Shown: positions 17,403 to 27,898, numbered from the stretch's first letter. The stretch: 64,000 nt of DNA from Streptomyces sp. GKU 895 (GCA_002027195.1 MWJO01000018.1:36345-100344), one strand, 5' to 3'. Notes: generated by a model not told the origin, from the letters alone. Translations and numbers: made by a program.

Positions 17403-18728
17403 TCAGGACGCGTCGATGAAACGGTCCAGCACGCGCACCCCGAACTTCAGCCCCTCCACCGGCACCCGCTCGTCGACACCGTGGAACATGCCGGCGAAGT
17501 CCAGCTCCGGCGGCAGCTGGAGCGGCGCGAAGCCGAAGCAGCGGATGCCGAGGTCGTCGAAGGACTTGGCGTCGGTGCCGCCGGAGAGCATGTAGGGCAC
17601 GGCGCGGGCGATCGGGTCCTCGGCGCTCAGCGCGCTCTGCATGGCGTCGACGAGGCGGCCGTCGAAGTCGGTCTCCAGCGCCTTGTCGCCGTGCACGTCC
17701 TCGCGGCGCACGCGCGGGCCGAGGATGCGGTCGAGGTCGGCGAGGAACTCCTCCTCGTAGCCGGGCAGGAAACGGCCGTCCACGTGGGCGGTGGCCTGGC
17801 CGGGGATGACGTTGACCTTGTAGCCGGCGCCGAGCATGGTGGGCGCCGCCGAGTTCCGGAGGGTCGCGCCGACCATCTTGGCGATGCCGCCGAGCTTGGC
17901 GAGGGTCTCGTCCATGTTCTCGGGGTCGAGCTCGGTGCCGAGGGCGTCGGAGAGCTCGTCGAGGAAGGACCGCACGGTCTTGGTGACCCGCACCGGCCAC
18001 TTGTGCCGGCCGAGCCGGCCGACGGCCTCGCACAGCTCGGTGATGGCGTTGTCGTCGTTGGTCATCGAGCCGTGCCCGGCGGTGCCGTCCACGGTGAGCC
18101 GCATCCAGTGCATGCCCTTCTGGGCGGTCTCGACCAGGTAGAGCCGCAGGTTCTCGTTGACGGTGAAGGAGAACCCGCCGACCTCGCCGATCGCCTCGGT
18201 GACGCCTTCGAAGAGGTCGGGGTGCTTGTCGACGAGGTACCGGGCGCCGTACGTGCCGCCGGCCTCCTCGTCGGCGAGGAAGGCGAGGACGATGTCGCGC
18301 GGGGGCTTGCGGCCGCTGCGCAGCCGGTCGCGGACGACCGCGAGGGTCATCGCGTCCATGTCCTTCATGTCGACGGCCCCCCGGCCCCACACGCACCCGT
18401 CGGCGACCTCGCCGGAGAAGGGGTGGTGGGTCCAGTCCGCCGCGTTGGCCGGTACGACGTCGGTGTGGCCGTGGATGAGGAGGGCCGGCTTGGAGGGGTC
18501 CTCGCCCTCGATGCGGGCCACCGTGGAGGCGCGCCCCTGGTGGGATTCGAAGATCTGCGGGTCGAGGCCCACCTCGGCGAGCTTCTCGGCGACGTACTCG
18601 GCGGCCTTGCGCTCCCCCGGCCCCGAGTGGTCGCCGTAGTTGCTGGTGTCGATCTGGATCAGCTCGCGGCAGAGGTCCACGACCTCGTCCTCGCCGGTGA
18701 CGTGCCTGGTCGTGTCCGTCCCGCTCAC
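17403..18728 (-). CDS. M20/M25/M40 family metallopeptidase
   Basis: Protein of 441 residues of the ArgE/DapE/ACY1 amidohydrolase family. Metal-site motifs: LLIHGHTDVVPAN, WGRGAVDMKDMDA, FLADEEAGGTYGARYL with the catalytic Glu pair, and a C-terminal MFHGVDERVP His. It probably hydrolyses N-acyl or peptide bonds in the cytosol, with Zn or Co; the substrate is unknown. It starts at GTG 18728. An 18-bp direct repeat (17375-17410) overlaps its 3' end. Confidence 0.92.
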   Translation of the reverse strand: MSGTDTTRHVTGEDEVVDLCRELIQIDTSNYGDHSGPGERKAAEYVAEKLAEVGLDPQIFESHQGRASTVARIEGEDPSKPALLIHGHTDVVPANAADWTHHPFSGEVADGCVWGRGAVDMKDMDAMTLAVVRDRLRSGRKPPRDIVLAFLADEEAGGTYGARYLVDKHPDLFEGVTEAIGEVGGFSFTVNENLRLYLVETAQKGMHWMRLTVDGTAGHGSMTNDDNAITELCEAVGRLGRHKWPVRVTKTVRSFLDELSDALGTELDPENMDETLAKLGGIAKMVGATLRNSAAPTMLGAGYKVNVIPGQATAHVDGRFLPGYEEEFLADLDRILGPRVRREDVHGDKALETDFDGRLVDAMQSALSAEDPIARAVPYMLSGGTDAKSFDDLGIRCFGFAPLQLPPELDFAGMFHGVDERVPVEGLKFGVRVLDRFIDAS

Positions 18729-18915
18729 GCTGGTTCCTCCCGCTGTACCTGCTGGTGGTTCCCCTCATCCTCTCTCCCCGAGAGGCTGCGCCCAAGACCG
18801 GACCCGGTCCGTCACACGCCGTTCACGCGGGAGCGAGGGGGTGATCGGGGCACCTCGAAAGCCTGGTAATGTTTCCTCTGTCGCCGCGAGGGAAACCCCG
18901 CGCGACAGACACCTT

Positions 18916-19003
18916 GTCCGGGTGGCGGAATGGCAGACGCGCTAGCTTGAGGTGCTAGTGCCCTTTATCGGGCGTGGGGGTTCAAGTCCCCCCTCGGACA
19001 CCA
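18916..19003 (+). tRNA. tRNA-Leu (anticodon GAG)
   Basis: An 88-nt class II tRNA. The 7-bp acceptor stem GTCCGGG pairs with CTCGGAC (one G-U). Anticodon stem CTAGC/GCTAG encloses loop TTGAGGT, giving anticodon GAG for CUC codons. A variable arm with CCCTTTATCGGG, T-arm GGGGGTTCAAGTCCCCC and an encoded CCA end are present. Confidence 0.96.
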
Positions 19004-19007
19004 GCTG

Positions 19008-19033
19008 AAACCCCTGTTGATCAGGGGTTTTTT
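19008..19033 (+). terminator. Terminator of tRNA-Leu
   Basis: Stem AACCCCTG/CAGGGGTT with a 5-nt loop followed by a T tract, starting 5 bp after the tRNA CCA end. Confidence 0.85.
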
Positions 19034-19305
19034 GCTTTTCCCGCCCCGTTCGCGACATCTCCGCACACCGAGCGGAACGCAATGTGGGGCAAGTCTCGCC
19101 CTGCGTATCGAACCACAGGTCAGACGGGGTGCGCCTGGTCCGGGCAGCCACCCGAACGGGCCTCTCCGGTGGCCGCTCAAGGGGCCCGTACCTAGCGTCG
19201 TACTAAAATTTCCGGCTTGTTACGGAGCTGGACCCGGACAACCCCAGGCAGACCTGCGGGCCCGCCAGCGCCCCGGAGGCTTCCGGGATCGAGACGCGAG
19301 GACCG

Positions 19306-22300
19306 ATGGCAGCCATACAGGAGAGCAGCGCTCTCGGTCTGCTCGAGGACGAGATCCGCGAGCGGTTCGGCGATACGGCACGTTTCTCCGGAGGCCAGGC
19401 GGCCTCCCCCCGCACGCTCGTCGACATCTTCGACGCCTCCGTGCGCTCCTACCCGGACGAACTCGCCCTGGACGACGGGACGGTCCAGCTCACCTACCGT
19501 GCGCTCGCCGTCGAGGTGGAGCGGCTGCGGCGGCGGCTCGCGGCGGCCGGGGTCGGGCTCGGGGACCGGGTGGGGGTCCGGGTGCCGTCCGGGACCAACG
19601 ATCTCTACGTCGCGATTCTCGCCGTGCTCGCCGCCGGTGCCGCCTATGTGCCGGTGGACGCCGAGGACCCGGACGAGCGGGCCGAGTTGGTGTTCGGGGA
19701 GGCGGAGGTACGGGCCGTCGTCGGGGCCGGGCACGAGCTGACCGTCATCGGGCGCGGTGCGACGCCCGCCGCGCGGCCCGGGGTCGAGCACGACGCGTGG
19801 ATCATCTTCACCTCCGGGTCGACCGGGAAGCCCAAGGGTGTCGCCGTCAGTCACCGCAGTGCCGCCGCGTTCGTGGACGCCGAGGCCGCGCTGTTCCTGA
19901 CCGACGAGCCCATCGGTCCGGGTGACAGGGTCATGGCGGGCCTGTCGGTCGCCTTCGACGCGTCCTGCGAGGAGATGTGGCTGGCCTGGCGCTACGGGGC
20001 CTGTCTGGTGCCGGTGCCGCGCTCGCAGGTCAGGAGCGGGGCCGATCTCGGGCCCTGGCTGGTGGAGCAGGAGATCACCGTCGTGTCGACGGTGCCGACG
20101 CTCGCCGCGCTCTGGGAGCCGGAGACCCTCAACGACGTCCGGCTGCTGATCTTCGGCGGTGAGGCCTGCCCGCCCGAGCTGGCGCAGCGGCTGGTCACCG
20201 AGGGGCGCGAGGTGTGGAACACCTACGGGCCGACCGAGGCGACCGTCGTGGCCTGTGCGGCACTGATGACGGGCGAGGAGCCGATCCGGATCGGGCTGCC
20301 GTTGCGCGGCTGGGAGCTGGCCGTCGTCGACGAGGCCGGGGAGCCCGTACCCATGGGCGCCAGCGGGCAGTTGGTGATCGGCGGGGTCGGGCTCGCGCGG
20401 TATCTGGACGCCGAGAAGGACGCGGAGAAGTACGCGCCGCTGAAGTCGCTGGGCTGGGAACGGGCGTACCGGAGCGGGGACTTGGTTCGCGCGGACGCCG
20501 AGGGGCTGGTGTTCCTCGGGCGGGCCGACGAGCAGATCAAGCTCGGCGGGCGGCGGATCGAGCTGGGTGAGGTCGACGCCGCGTTGCAGGCGTTGCCGGG
20601 TGTCGCCGGTGCCGCGGCGGCCGTACGGACCGCGCGCAGCGGCAATCAGCTGCTCGTCGGGTACGTCGTCACGCAGGACGGCTGGGACCAGGCGACGGCC
20701 GTGGCGAAGCTGCGCGCCGAACTGCCCGCCGCGCTGGTGCCGTTGCTCGCGCCGGTCGACGAACTGCCGACGCGGACGAGCGGCAAGGTGGACCGCAACG
20801 CGCTGCCCTGGCCGCTGGAGAACCTCGAACCCTCGGGCCCGGCCGAGCAGTTGTACGGCACCGAGGCCTGGCTCGCGGAGCAGTGGGCGGAGGTCCTCGG
20901 GATCCCGGTGACCAGCGCCTCCGACGACTTCTTCGCGATCGGCGGTGGCAGCCTCGCCGCCGCGCAGCTGACCACGCGGCTGCGCACCCGCTATCCGAGC
21001 GCGGCCGTCCTGGACATCTACCAGCAGCCGGTGCTGCGGAAGTTGGCCCGCCGACTGGAGAAGTCGGCGCAGGACGACGGCGGCACACGGTTTGTCGCGC
21101 CGGTGCCGGTGCGCGCGAAGGTGCTGCAACTCCTGCTGCTGGTCCCGCTGTTCACGCTGCTGGGGCTGCGCTGGACGGTCGTCCTGGCCGCGCTGGGGAA
21201 CGTGCTGCCGTACGCCTGGCTGCCGACCGCCCCTTGGTGGCTGGTCGCGGCGGGGGCGCTGGTGCTGTTCAGTCCGCCGGGGCGGCTCGCGATCGCGGCG
21301 GGCGGGGCGCGGCTGCTGCTCAAGAAGCTCAAGCCGGGGCGGTACGCGCGCGGCGGGAGTGTGCATCTGCGGCTGTGGGCGGCGGAGCGGCTGGCCGAGT
21401 TCAGCGGGGCGACCGGGCTGACCGGCGTCTGGCTGGAGCGGTACGCGCGGGCGCTGGGCGCCAAGGTCGGCCCTGACGTCGACCTGCACTCGCTGCCGCC
21501 GGTGACCGGCATGCTCAAGCTGGGCCGGGGCGCGGCCGTCGAGTCCGAGGTGGACCTCTCCGGCTGGTGGCTGGACGGCGACCGGCTGGAGATCGGCCAG
21601 GTCAAGGTGGGCGCGCACGCGGTCGTCGGGACGCGCAGCATGCTGTTCCCGGGCGCGCGGGTCGGCAAGCGGGCCGAGGTGGCGCCCGGTTCGGCGGTCA
21701 CCGGGCAGATCCCGACGGGTCAGCGCTGGGCGGGCGCGCCCGCGGTGAAGCTCGGCAAGGCCAAGCGGAACTGGCCGGCGGACCGGCGCGCCGGGGTACG
21801 TCCTGGCGGTTGATGTACGGCGTGACCGGCTTCGGGCTGAGCGCGCTGCCGGTGCTGGCGGGGGCGGCCGCGTTCGGGGCGGGCCGGGTGTTCTTCACGC
21901 CGGACGCGCCGCTGACGGGGGCCCTGATCGCCCTCGTACCGGCGACGCTGGCCTTCGGGGCGGCGTACGCGCTGCTGATCCTCGTCGCCGTACGGCTGCT
22001 CAGTCTGGGGCTGCGGGAGGGGACGCATCCGACGCACAGCCGGGTCGGGTGGCAGGCCTGGACCGTCACTCAGCTGATGGACCGGTCGCGGGAGACGCTG
22101 TTCCCGCTGTACGCCGGGCTGGTCACGCCGGTGTGGCTGCGGCTGCTCGGGATGCGCATCGGGCGTGGGGCCGAGGTGTCGACCGTGCTCGCGCTGCCGA
22201 GTCTGACGACCGTCGGCGAGGGGGCGTTCCTGGCCGACGACACGCTGACCGCGCCGTACGAGCTCGGGGGCGGCTGGATGCGGATCGGGCGGGCCGAGAT

Positions 22301-23156
22301 CGGGCGGCGGGCCTTCCTCGGGAACTCGGGGATGACCGCGCCGGGGCGTTCGGTGCCGGATGGCGGTCTGGTGGGGGTGCTGTCGGCGACGCCGAAGAAG
22401 GCGAAGAAGGGCAGCTCCTATCTGGGGCTGCCGCCGGTGAAGCTGCCGCGCAGCGCGGCCGGCGGCGACCAGAGCCGGACGTACGACCCGCCGGCGCGGC
22501 TGCTGTGGGCGCGCGGGCTGGTGGAGCTGTGCCGGATCGTGCCGGTGTTCTGCTCGGCGGCGATCGGGGTGCTGACGGTGGCGGCGTTGTGCGCGCTGGG
22601 CGGGTGGGCCCCGGTGCTCTCCGGTCTGGTGCTGCTCGCGGCCGGTGTCGCGGCAGCGCTGGTGTCGGTCGTCGCGAAGTGGCTGCTCGTCGGGCGGCAT
22701 CGCAGCGGGGAGCATCCGCTGTGGAGCTCCTTCGTGTGGCGCAACGAGCTCGCGGACACGTTCGTCGAGGTCGTGGCGGTGCCGTGGCTGGCGGGTTCGG
22801 TGCCGGGTACGCCGCTGATGACGGCGTGGCTGCGGGGGCTCGGGGCACGGGTCGGCAAGGGTGTCTGGGTGGAGAGCTACTGGCTGCCGGAGACGGACCT
22901 GGTGACGCTCGAGGACGCGGCGACGGTGAACCGGGGCTGTGTGCTCCAGACGCACCTCTTCCACGACCGGATCTTGCGGACGGATACTGTGGTCCTCCGT
23001 GAGGGCGCGACGCTGGGTCCTGGCGGGATCGTGCTGCCCGGCAGCACGATCGGGGCCCGTACGACCCTGGGTCCCGCGTCGCTCGTCATGGCCGCGGAGT
23101 CCGTTCCGGACGACACCCGTTGGCTCGGCAACCCGATCGAGGCATGGCGACCCTGA
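19306..23156 (+). CDS. Pls/PosA-type NRPS (adenylation-carrier-membrane protein; frame interrupted)
   Basis: About 1,283 residues when read across a missing G near 21793. An adenylation domain (about 30-510) has FTSGSTGKPKGV, NTYGPTEATV, GRADEQIKLGGRRIELGE and PTRTSGKVDRN. A carrier domain has the phosphopantetheine Ser in DDFFAIGGGSLAAAQL. Then three repeats of membrane helices plus left-handed beta-helix segments follow, the layout of poly-epsilon-lysine synthetase. My manual alignment to GrsA gives a pocket code D-A-E-S-I-G-T-V, one residue from the bacitracin lysine code as I remember it. No condensation or thioesterase domain of normal type is present. The M1 peptidase gene follows at once. 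Confidence 0.85.
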
Positions 23157-23224
23157 GCGCGGGCCACTCGGAGCCCATGGGCGGCGGTCGGAGTGGCAGT
23201 ACGGCGCAGGGAGTAGACACACCA

Positions 23225-24570
23225 GTGGCGGTTCAGCAGGCGGCGGGGCCCGACCCGTACTTCCCGGACAACGGTGACGCGCGGTACCGGGTGCACCGGT
23301 ACGAGCTCACGCTGGACTACCGCCCGGGCCCGAACCGGCTGTCCGGCACGGCCCGGATCAACGGCATAGCGGGACGGTCGCCGCTCACCGAGTTCTTCCT
23401 GAATCTCGCCGACTTCCGGGTGGGGCGGGTGCGGGTGGACGGGCGGCAGCCGCACTACACGCACCGGGGCGGCAAGCTGCGCGTCCGTCCCACGAAGCCG
23501 GTGCGGCCGGGGGCCGCCTTCACGGTCGAGGTGCACTGGTCGGGCAACCCCAGGCCGGTCAACAGCCCGTGGGGCGGCCTGGGTTGGGAGGAGCTGGAGG
23601 ACGGGGCGCTGGTGGCGAGCCAGCCGGTCGGGGCGCCGTCCTGGTACCCGTGCAACGACCGGCCCGCGGACAAGGCGTCGTACCAGATCTCGATCACGAC
23701 GCCGTCGGCGTACGCGGTGGTCGCGGGCGGCAGACTGCTGACCCGTACGACCCGCGCGTCCACGACGACCTGGGTGTACGAGCAGGCGGCGCCGACCTCC
23801 AGCTATCTGGTGGGGCTGGCGATCGGCAAGTACCAGACGGTGCTGCTGGGCGATCCGGGGCCGGGCGGGGTGCCGCAGCACGGGCACATCCCGGCGCAGC
23901 TGCTGCCCGAGTTCTCGCGGGACTTCGCGCGGCAGCCGCAGATGATGGACCTGTTCCAGGAGCTGTTCGGCCCGTATCCGTTCGACGAGTACGCGGTGGT
24001 GGTGACGGAGGAGGAGCTCGATGTGCCGGTGGAGGCACAGGGGTTGTCCTTGTTCGGCGCCAACCACGTGGACGGGGCGCGTGGTTCGGAGCGGCTGGTG
24101 GCGCACGAGCTGGCGCACCAGTGGTTCGGCAACAGTGTCTCGATCGCCGACTGGCGGCACATCTGGCTCAACGAGGGGTTCGCGAAGTACGCGGAGTGGC
24201 TGTGGTCGGAGCGCTCGGGCGGCCGCAGTGCCCAGCAACTCGCCGCCGCCGCGCACCGGTTGCTGTCGGGGCTGCCGCAGGACCTGCGGCTGGCGGACCC
24301 GGGCCGCAAGTCGATGTTCGACGACCGGCTCTACGAACGCGGTGGGCTGACCCTGCACGCGGTGCGCTGCGCGATGGGCGACGACGCCTTCTTCCGGATG
24401 CTGCGCGGGTGGGCGGGGCTGCACCGGGGGCGGGGGCGGTGACGACCACGACGTTCACCGCGCATGTGGCGCGGTTCGCGCCCGAACCGCTGGACGACGT
24501 CTTCGACGCGTGGGTGTACGGGGCGGCGCTGCCGCCGCTGCCGGTGCCGCAGACGCGGGCGGCGGGCTGA
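23225..24570 (+). CDS. M1 family zinc aminopeptidase (frame interrupted near its end)
   Basis: About 448 residues across a missing G near 24436; downstream [17 protein letters not shown] continues the protein. The zinc site [11 protein letters not shown] plus [12 protein letters not shown] is canonical M1. The usual GAMEN substrate loop reads VEAQGLS. No signal peptide is visible. GTG 23225 follows AGGGAG; an ATG at 23144 overlapping the synthetase stop is possible. Its position directly behind a Pls-type synthetase recalls the exo-acting poly-lysine-degrading aminopeptidase (Pld) of S. albulus. Trimming or self-protection is the inferred role. Confidence 0.85.
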
Positions 24571-24572
24571 GA

Positions 24573-24956
24573 ATGGCTGCCATGAACGCGCGTTCCTGCC
24601 CCTGCGGCCTGCCCACGTCCTACGCCGAGTGCTGCGGCCGCTATCACTCCGGTACCGCCGCCGCCCCGACCGCCGAGGCGCTCATGCGGTCGCGGTACAG
24701 CGCCTTCGTGAAGCAGGACGCGGCCTATCTGCTGCGGACCTGGCATCCGCGGACGCGGCCCGCGCGGCTCGACCTCGATCCCGGGATGCGCTGGACCGGG
24801 CTGGAGATCCTCGGCACGGGGGACGGGTCCGCGTTCCACAGCACCGGAACCGTGGAGTTCCGGGCGTCCTACCGGGGTGGCTCACTGCACGAGCGCAGCC
24901 GGTTCGAGCGGGTGGACGGGGCGTGGGTGTACGTCGACGGGGAGTTCCCCGCCTGA
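24573..24956 (+). CDS. YchJ-like (UPF0225) SEC-C motif protein
   Basis: Protein of 127 residues (124 if ATG 24582 is used). The N-terminal [19 protein letters not shown] is a SEC-C-like zinc-binding motif, followed by the YchJ core ([51 protein letters not shown]), an NTF2-like fold. Function unknown. It begins 2 bp after the M1 peptidase stop and so is probably co-transcribed with it, and converges on gntR. Confidence 0.85.
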   Translation: MAAMNARSCPCGLPTSYAECCGRYHSGTAAAPTAEALMRSRYSAFVKQDAAYLLRTWHPRTRPARLDLDPGMRWTGLEILGTGDGSAFHSTGTVEFRASYRGGSLHERSRFERVDGAWVYVDGEFPA

Positions 24957-24962
24957 CGGTCC

Positions 24963-25664
24963 TCAGGGCGCGAGGATGTCCAGCTCCTGGAGGGCGCCGA
25001 CGGTGATCTCGCGGGTCAGTTCCTCCGCTCGTACCGCGTCGCCCGCGCGGACCGCCTCCGCGACCTGGACGTGCAGGGTGACCGCGGCCGGGTCGGGGTC
25101 CTCGAACATGACCTCGTGGTGGGTGCGGCCCGCGAGGACCTCGGCCACGACGTCGCCGAGACGGGCGAACATCTCGTTGCCCGACGCTGTCAGGATCACC
25201 CGGTGGAAGGCCATGTCATGGACCAGATAGCCCTCCAGCTGGTGGCCGCGTGAGTGGGCGACCATGCCCAGGGCGCACTCGGTGAGTGCGGCGCACTGCT
25301 CCGCCGTGGCGTGCTTGGCCGCCAGGCCCGCCGCGACCGGTTCGACCGCCGAGCGCAGCACCGTCAGCGAGCGCAGCTGCTGGGGGCGGTCGGCGCCGGC
25401 CAGGCGCCAGCGGATGACCTGAGGGTCGTACACGTTCCACTCGTACTTGGGGCGGACCGTCACGCCCACGCGGCGGCGGGACTCGACCAGGTGCATCGAC
25501 TCCAGGACGCGGACCGCCTCGCGCATCACCGACCGCGAGACCTCGAACTGCTGTGCCAGTTCATCGGTGCGCAGGACGCTGCCCGGTGGGTACTCACCCG
25601 CGGTGATCGCAGGTCCGAGGGTGTCCAGTACTTGGCCGTGCAGCCCCCGGCCCGGTGTGCTCAT
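24963..25664 (-). CDS. gntR: FadR/GntR family regulator, probable gluconate-operon repressor
   Basis: Protein of 233 residues: N-terminal winged helix (GSVLRTDELAQQFEVSRSVMREAVRVLE) and a C-terminal all-helical FCD effector domain with metal-type ligands (YLVHDMAFHRVILTASGN, TLHVQV). It is divergent from gluconokinase and gluconate permease, the known arrangement of the Streptomyces gnt locus, so gluconate or a phosphorylated derivative is the likely inducer. A FadR-subfamily-like operator half matches in the shared promoter region. Confidence 0.88.
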   Translation of the reverse strand: MSTPGRGLHGQVLDTLGPAITAGEYPPGSVLRTDELAQQFEVSRSVMREAVRVLESMHLVESRRRVGVTVRPKYEWNVYDPQVIRWRLAGADRPQQLRSLTVLRSAVEPVAAGLAAKHATAEQCAALTECALGMVAHSRGHQLEGYLVHDMAFHRVILTASGNEMFARLGDVVAEVLAGRTHHEVMFEDPDPAAVTLHVQVAEAVRAGDAVRAEELTREITVGALQELDILAP

Positions 25665-25730
25665 GCACTCAGCGTACGGGGCACGTCACGGGAACAAAAA
25701 GTCAGACTTATTTGTCACAGGGTCTTGAAT

Positions 25731-25741
25731 TCGTCGTACCT
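25731..25741 (+). promoter_or_regulatory. Candidate GntR operator
   Basis: TCGTCGTACCT matches the FadR-subfamily consensus TNGTNNNACNA except for the last base. It lies in the 168-bp divergent gap between gntR and gntK, where an autoregulatory site is expected. Confidence 0.35.
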
Positions 25742-25832
25742 AATGAGTTTCAGTGTCGTCGACGCCCGAGGGCGTCGACCTGTCGGTGAGGACAGACGAA
25801 GACAGATGAGGACAACGGACAGTGAGGCAGTG

Positions 25833-26338
25833 ATGGACACCCCCCATGTCGTCGTGGTGATGGGCGTCGCGGGCACCGGCAAGACCACCATCGGTCCGCT
25901 GCTCGCCGCCCGGCTCGGCGTCCCCTACGCCGAGGGCGACGACTTCCACCCGCCGGCCAACATCGCCAAGATGTCGGCCGGTACGCCGCTCACCGACGAC
26001 GACCGGTGGCCGTGGCTCGACGCCATCGGCGGCTGGGCGCACGGGCGGGCGGGGCTCGGCGGGGTGGTCAGCTGCTCGGCGCTGAAGCGGTCGTACCGCG
26101 ACCGGCTCCGCGCCGCCGCTCCCGGTCTCGTGTTCGTGCATCTCGCGGGCGACCGCGCCCTCATCGAGGACCGCATGTCCCATCGGCAGGGGCACTTCAT
26201 GCCGACCGCCCTGCTCGACTCCCAGTTCGCCACCCTCCAGCCGCTCCAGGAGGACGAGCCGGGTGTCGTGGTGGACGTGGCCGGCAGCCCCGAGGAGATC
26301 ACCGGACGGGCCGCCAAGCGCTCGCCGCGCTCTCGTAA
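25833..26338 (+). CDS. gntK: Gluconokinase (3' end apparently frameshifted)
   Basis: A P-loop kinase converting gluconate to 6-phosphogluconate with ATP: Walker A GVAGTGKTT, then EGDDFHPPANIAKM and CSALKRSYRDRLR, and lid MSHRQGHFMPTALLDSQF. The written frame continues to 26393 as a Pro-rich tail (KRSPRSRNSPAPP) unlike the family. One missing base near 26318 gives the expected ending ALAALS and a TAA at 26338, for about 168 residues. I prefer that ending, but the longer one would give a 4-bp overlap with the permease gene. Confidence 0.85.
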
Positions 26339-26389
26339 CTCGCCTGCTCCCCCCTCCCTCCCCATCCCCGTACCTGCAAGGGAACCCCC

Positions 26390-27787
26390 GTGACCAGACT
26401 CAGCGTCGAGATACTGGCAGCGGACCCCGTCGAGCCCATCACCTCGGCCGGTCACGCTCAGCTGGGCATCGCCGTCCTGGCGGGCATCGCCGTCATCGTC
26501 CTGCTCATCACCCAGTTCAAGCTCCACGCCTTCCTGTCGCTGACCATCGGCTCGCTCGCGCTGGGCGCGTTCGCCGGGGCGCCGCTCGACAAGGTCATCA
26601 CCAGCTTCACCGGCGGTCTCGGCACCACCGTCGCCGGTGTGGGCGTGCTGATCGCGCTGGGCGCGATCCTCGGCAAGATGCTCGCCGACTCCGGCGGCGC
26701 CGACCAGATCGTCGACACGATCCTCGCCAAGGCGGGCGGCCGGTCGATGCCGTGGGCGATGGTGCTCATCGCCTCGGTGATCGGTCTGCCGTTGTTCTTC
26801 GAGGTCGGCGTCGTGCTGCTGATCCCGGTCGTGCTCATGGTCGCCAAGCGCGGCAACTACTCGCTGATGCGCATCGGCATCCCGGCGCTCGCCGGTCTGT
26901 CCGTGATGCACGGCCTGGTCCCGCCGCACCCCGGTCCGCTGGTCGCGATCGACGCGGTCAAGGCCAACCTGGGCGTCACGCTCGCGCTCGGCGTCCTCGT
27001 CGCCATCCCGACGGTGATCGTCGCCGGTCCGCTGTTCTCCCGGTACGCCGCCCGCTGGGTGGACGTGCAGGCGCCGGACCGCATGGTTCCGCAGCGTGCC
27101 TCGGAGGACCTGGAGAAGCGTCCCGGCTTCGGCCCGACGCTGGCGACGATCCTGCTCCCGGTCGTCCTGATGCTCTCCAAGGCGCTGGTCGACATCGTGA
27201 TCGACGACTCCGAGAACACCACACAGCGGGTCTTCGACGTCATCGGTTCGCCGCTGATCGCCCTGCTCGCCTCCGTGCTCGTCGGCATCTTCACGCTGCT
27301 GCGGCCGGCCGGGTTCGGCAAGGAGCGGCTGACGCCGCTGGTCGAGAAGGGGCTCGCGCCCATCGCGGGCATCCTGCTGATCGTCGGCGCGGGCGGCGGC
27401 TTCAAGCAGACGCTGATCGACACCGGCGTGGGCCAGATGATCCTGGACATCTCCAAGGACTGGTCGATCCCGGCGCTGCTGCTGGCCTGGCTGATCGCGG
27501 TGGCGATCCGGCTCGCGACCGGTTCGGCGACCGTGGCCACGGTGTCCGCGGCCGGTCTGGTGGCCCCGCTGGCCGCCGACATGTCGACGACCCACACGGC
27601 CCTGCTGGTCCTCGCCATCGGCGCCGGCTCGCTCTTCTTCAGCCATGTCAACGACGCCGGGTTCTGGCTGGTCAAGGAGTACTTCGGCCTGAACGTCGGC
27701 CAGACCATCAAGACCTGGTCCGTGATGGAGACGATCATCTCGGTGGTCGCGGGCGGTGTGGTGCTGCTGCTCTCGCTGGTCATCTAG
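26390..27787 (+). CDS. gntP: Gluconate:H+ symporter, GntP family
   Basis: Integral membrane protein of 465 residues with about 12-14 hydrophobic segments. Family motifs: GLGTTVAGVGVLIALGAILG, SVMHGLVPPHPGPLVAID, and SHVNDAGFWLVKEYFGL near the C-terminus. GTG 26390 follows AAGGGAA. It imports gluconate for the kinase encoded just upstream; both should be under GntR control. A hairpin terminator follows about 60 bp downstream. Confidence 0.93.
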   Translation: MTRLSVEILAADPVEPITSAGHAQLGIAVLAGIAVIVLLITQFKLHAFLSLTIGSLALGAFAGAPLDKVITSFTGGLGTTVAGVGVLIALGAILGKMLADSGGADQIVDTILAKAGGRSMPWAMVLIASVIGLPLFFEVGVVLLIPVVLMVAKRGNYSLMRIGIPALAGLSVMHGLVPPHPGPLVAIDAVKANLGVTLALGVLVAIPTVIVAGPLFSRYAARWVDVQAPDRMVPQRASEDLEKRPGFGPTLATILLPVVLMLSKALVDIVIDDSENTTQRVFDVIGSPLIALLASVLVGIFTLLRPAGFGKERLTPLVEKGLAPIAGILLIVGAGGGFKQTLIDTGVGQMILDISKDWSIPALLLAWLIAVAIRLATGSATVATVSAAGLVAPLAADMSTTHTALLVLAIGAGSLFFSHVNDAGFWLVKEYFGLNVGQTIKTWSVMETIISVVAGGVVLLLSLVI

Positions 27788-27845
27788 CGGGAGGTACGAC
27801 ATCGCTGTCACCGGCTTCCCTATCGGGTGCCGGTGGACCGATGAT

Positions 27846-27880
27846 GGTAGGCCCTTGGGTACTGGCCCCAGGGGCCTACC
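27846..27880 (+). terminator. Terminator of the gluconate operon
   Basis: Long inverted repeat GGTAGGCCC...GGGCCTACC, extended inward by a near-perfect TTGGG/CCCCAG, with no T tract, as is common in Streptomyces. Confidence 0.6.
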
Positions 27881-27898
27881 GTCGTCGTGGGGGGCGTC

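Larger units (their letters stand above)
18729..19305. other. Intergenic region holding tRNA-Leu
   Basis: This 577-bp stretch holds the tRNA-Leu gene and its terminator. The remaining 270 bp before the synthetase gene shows no convincing coding frame. A relatively AT-rich block near 19198-19218 (TACTAAAATTT) is the most likely promoter area for the synthetase gene. No attachment-site duplication or integrase is visible. Confidence 0.5.

Noticed and set aside
18916..19033. tRNA-Leu as an integration site of a mobile element
   Set aside because: No integrase, excisionase or duplicated tRNA 3' end appears in the following sequence.
26319..26393. Pro-rich C-terminal extension of gluconokinase
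   Set aside because: Unlike the family, and removed by restoring one base, which gives the usual ending and a TAA at 26338.
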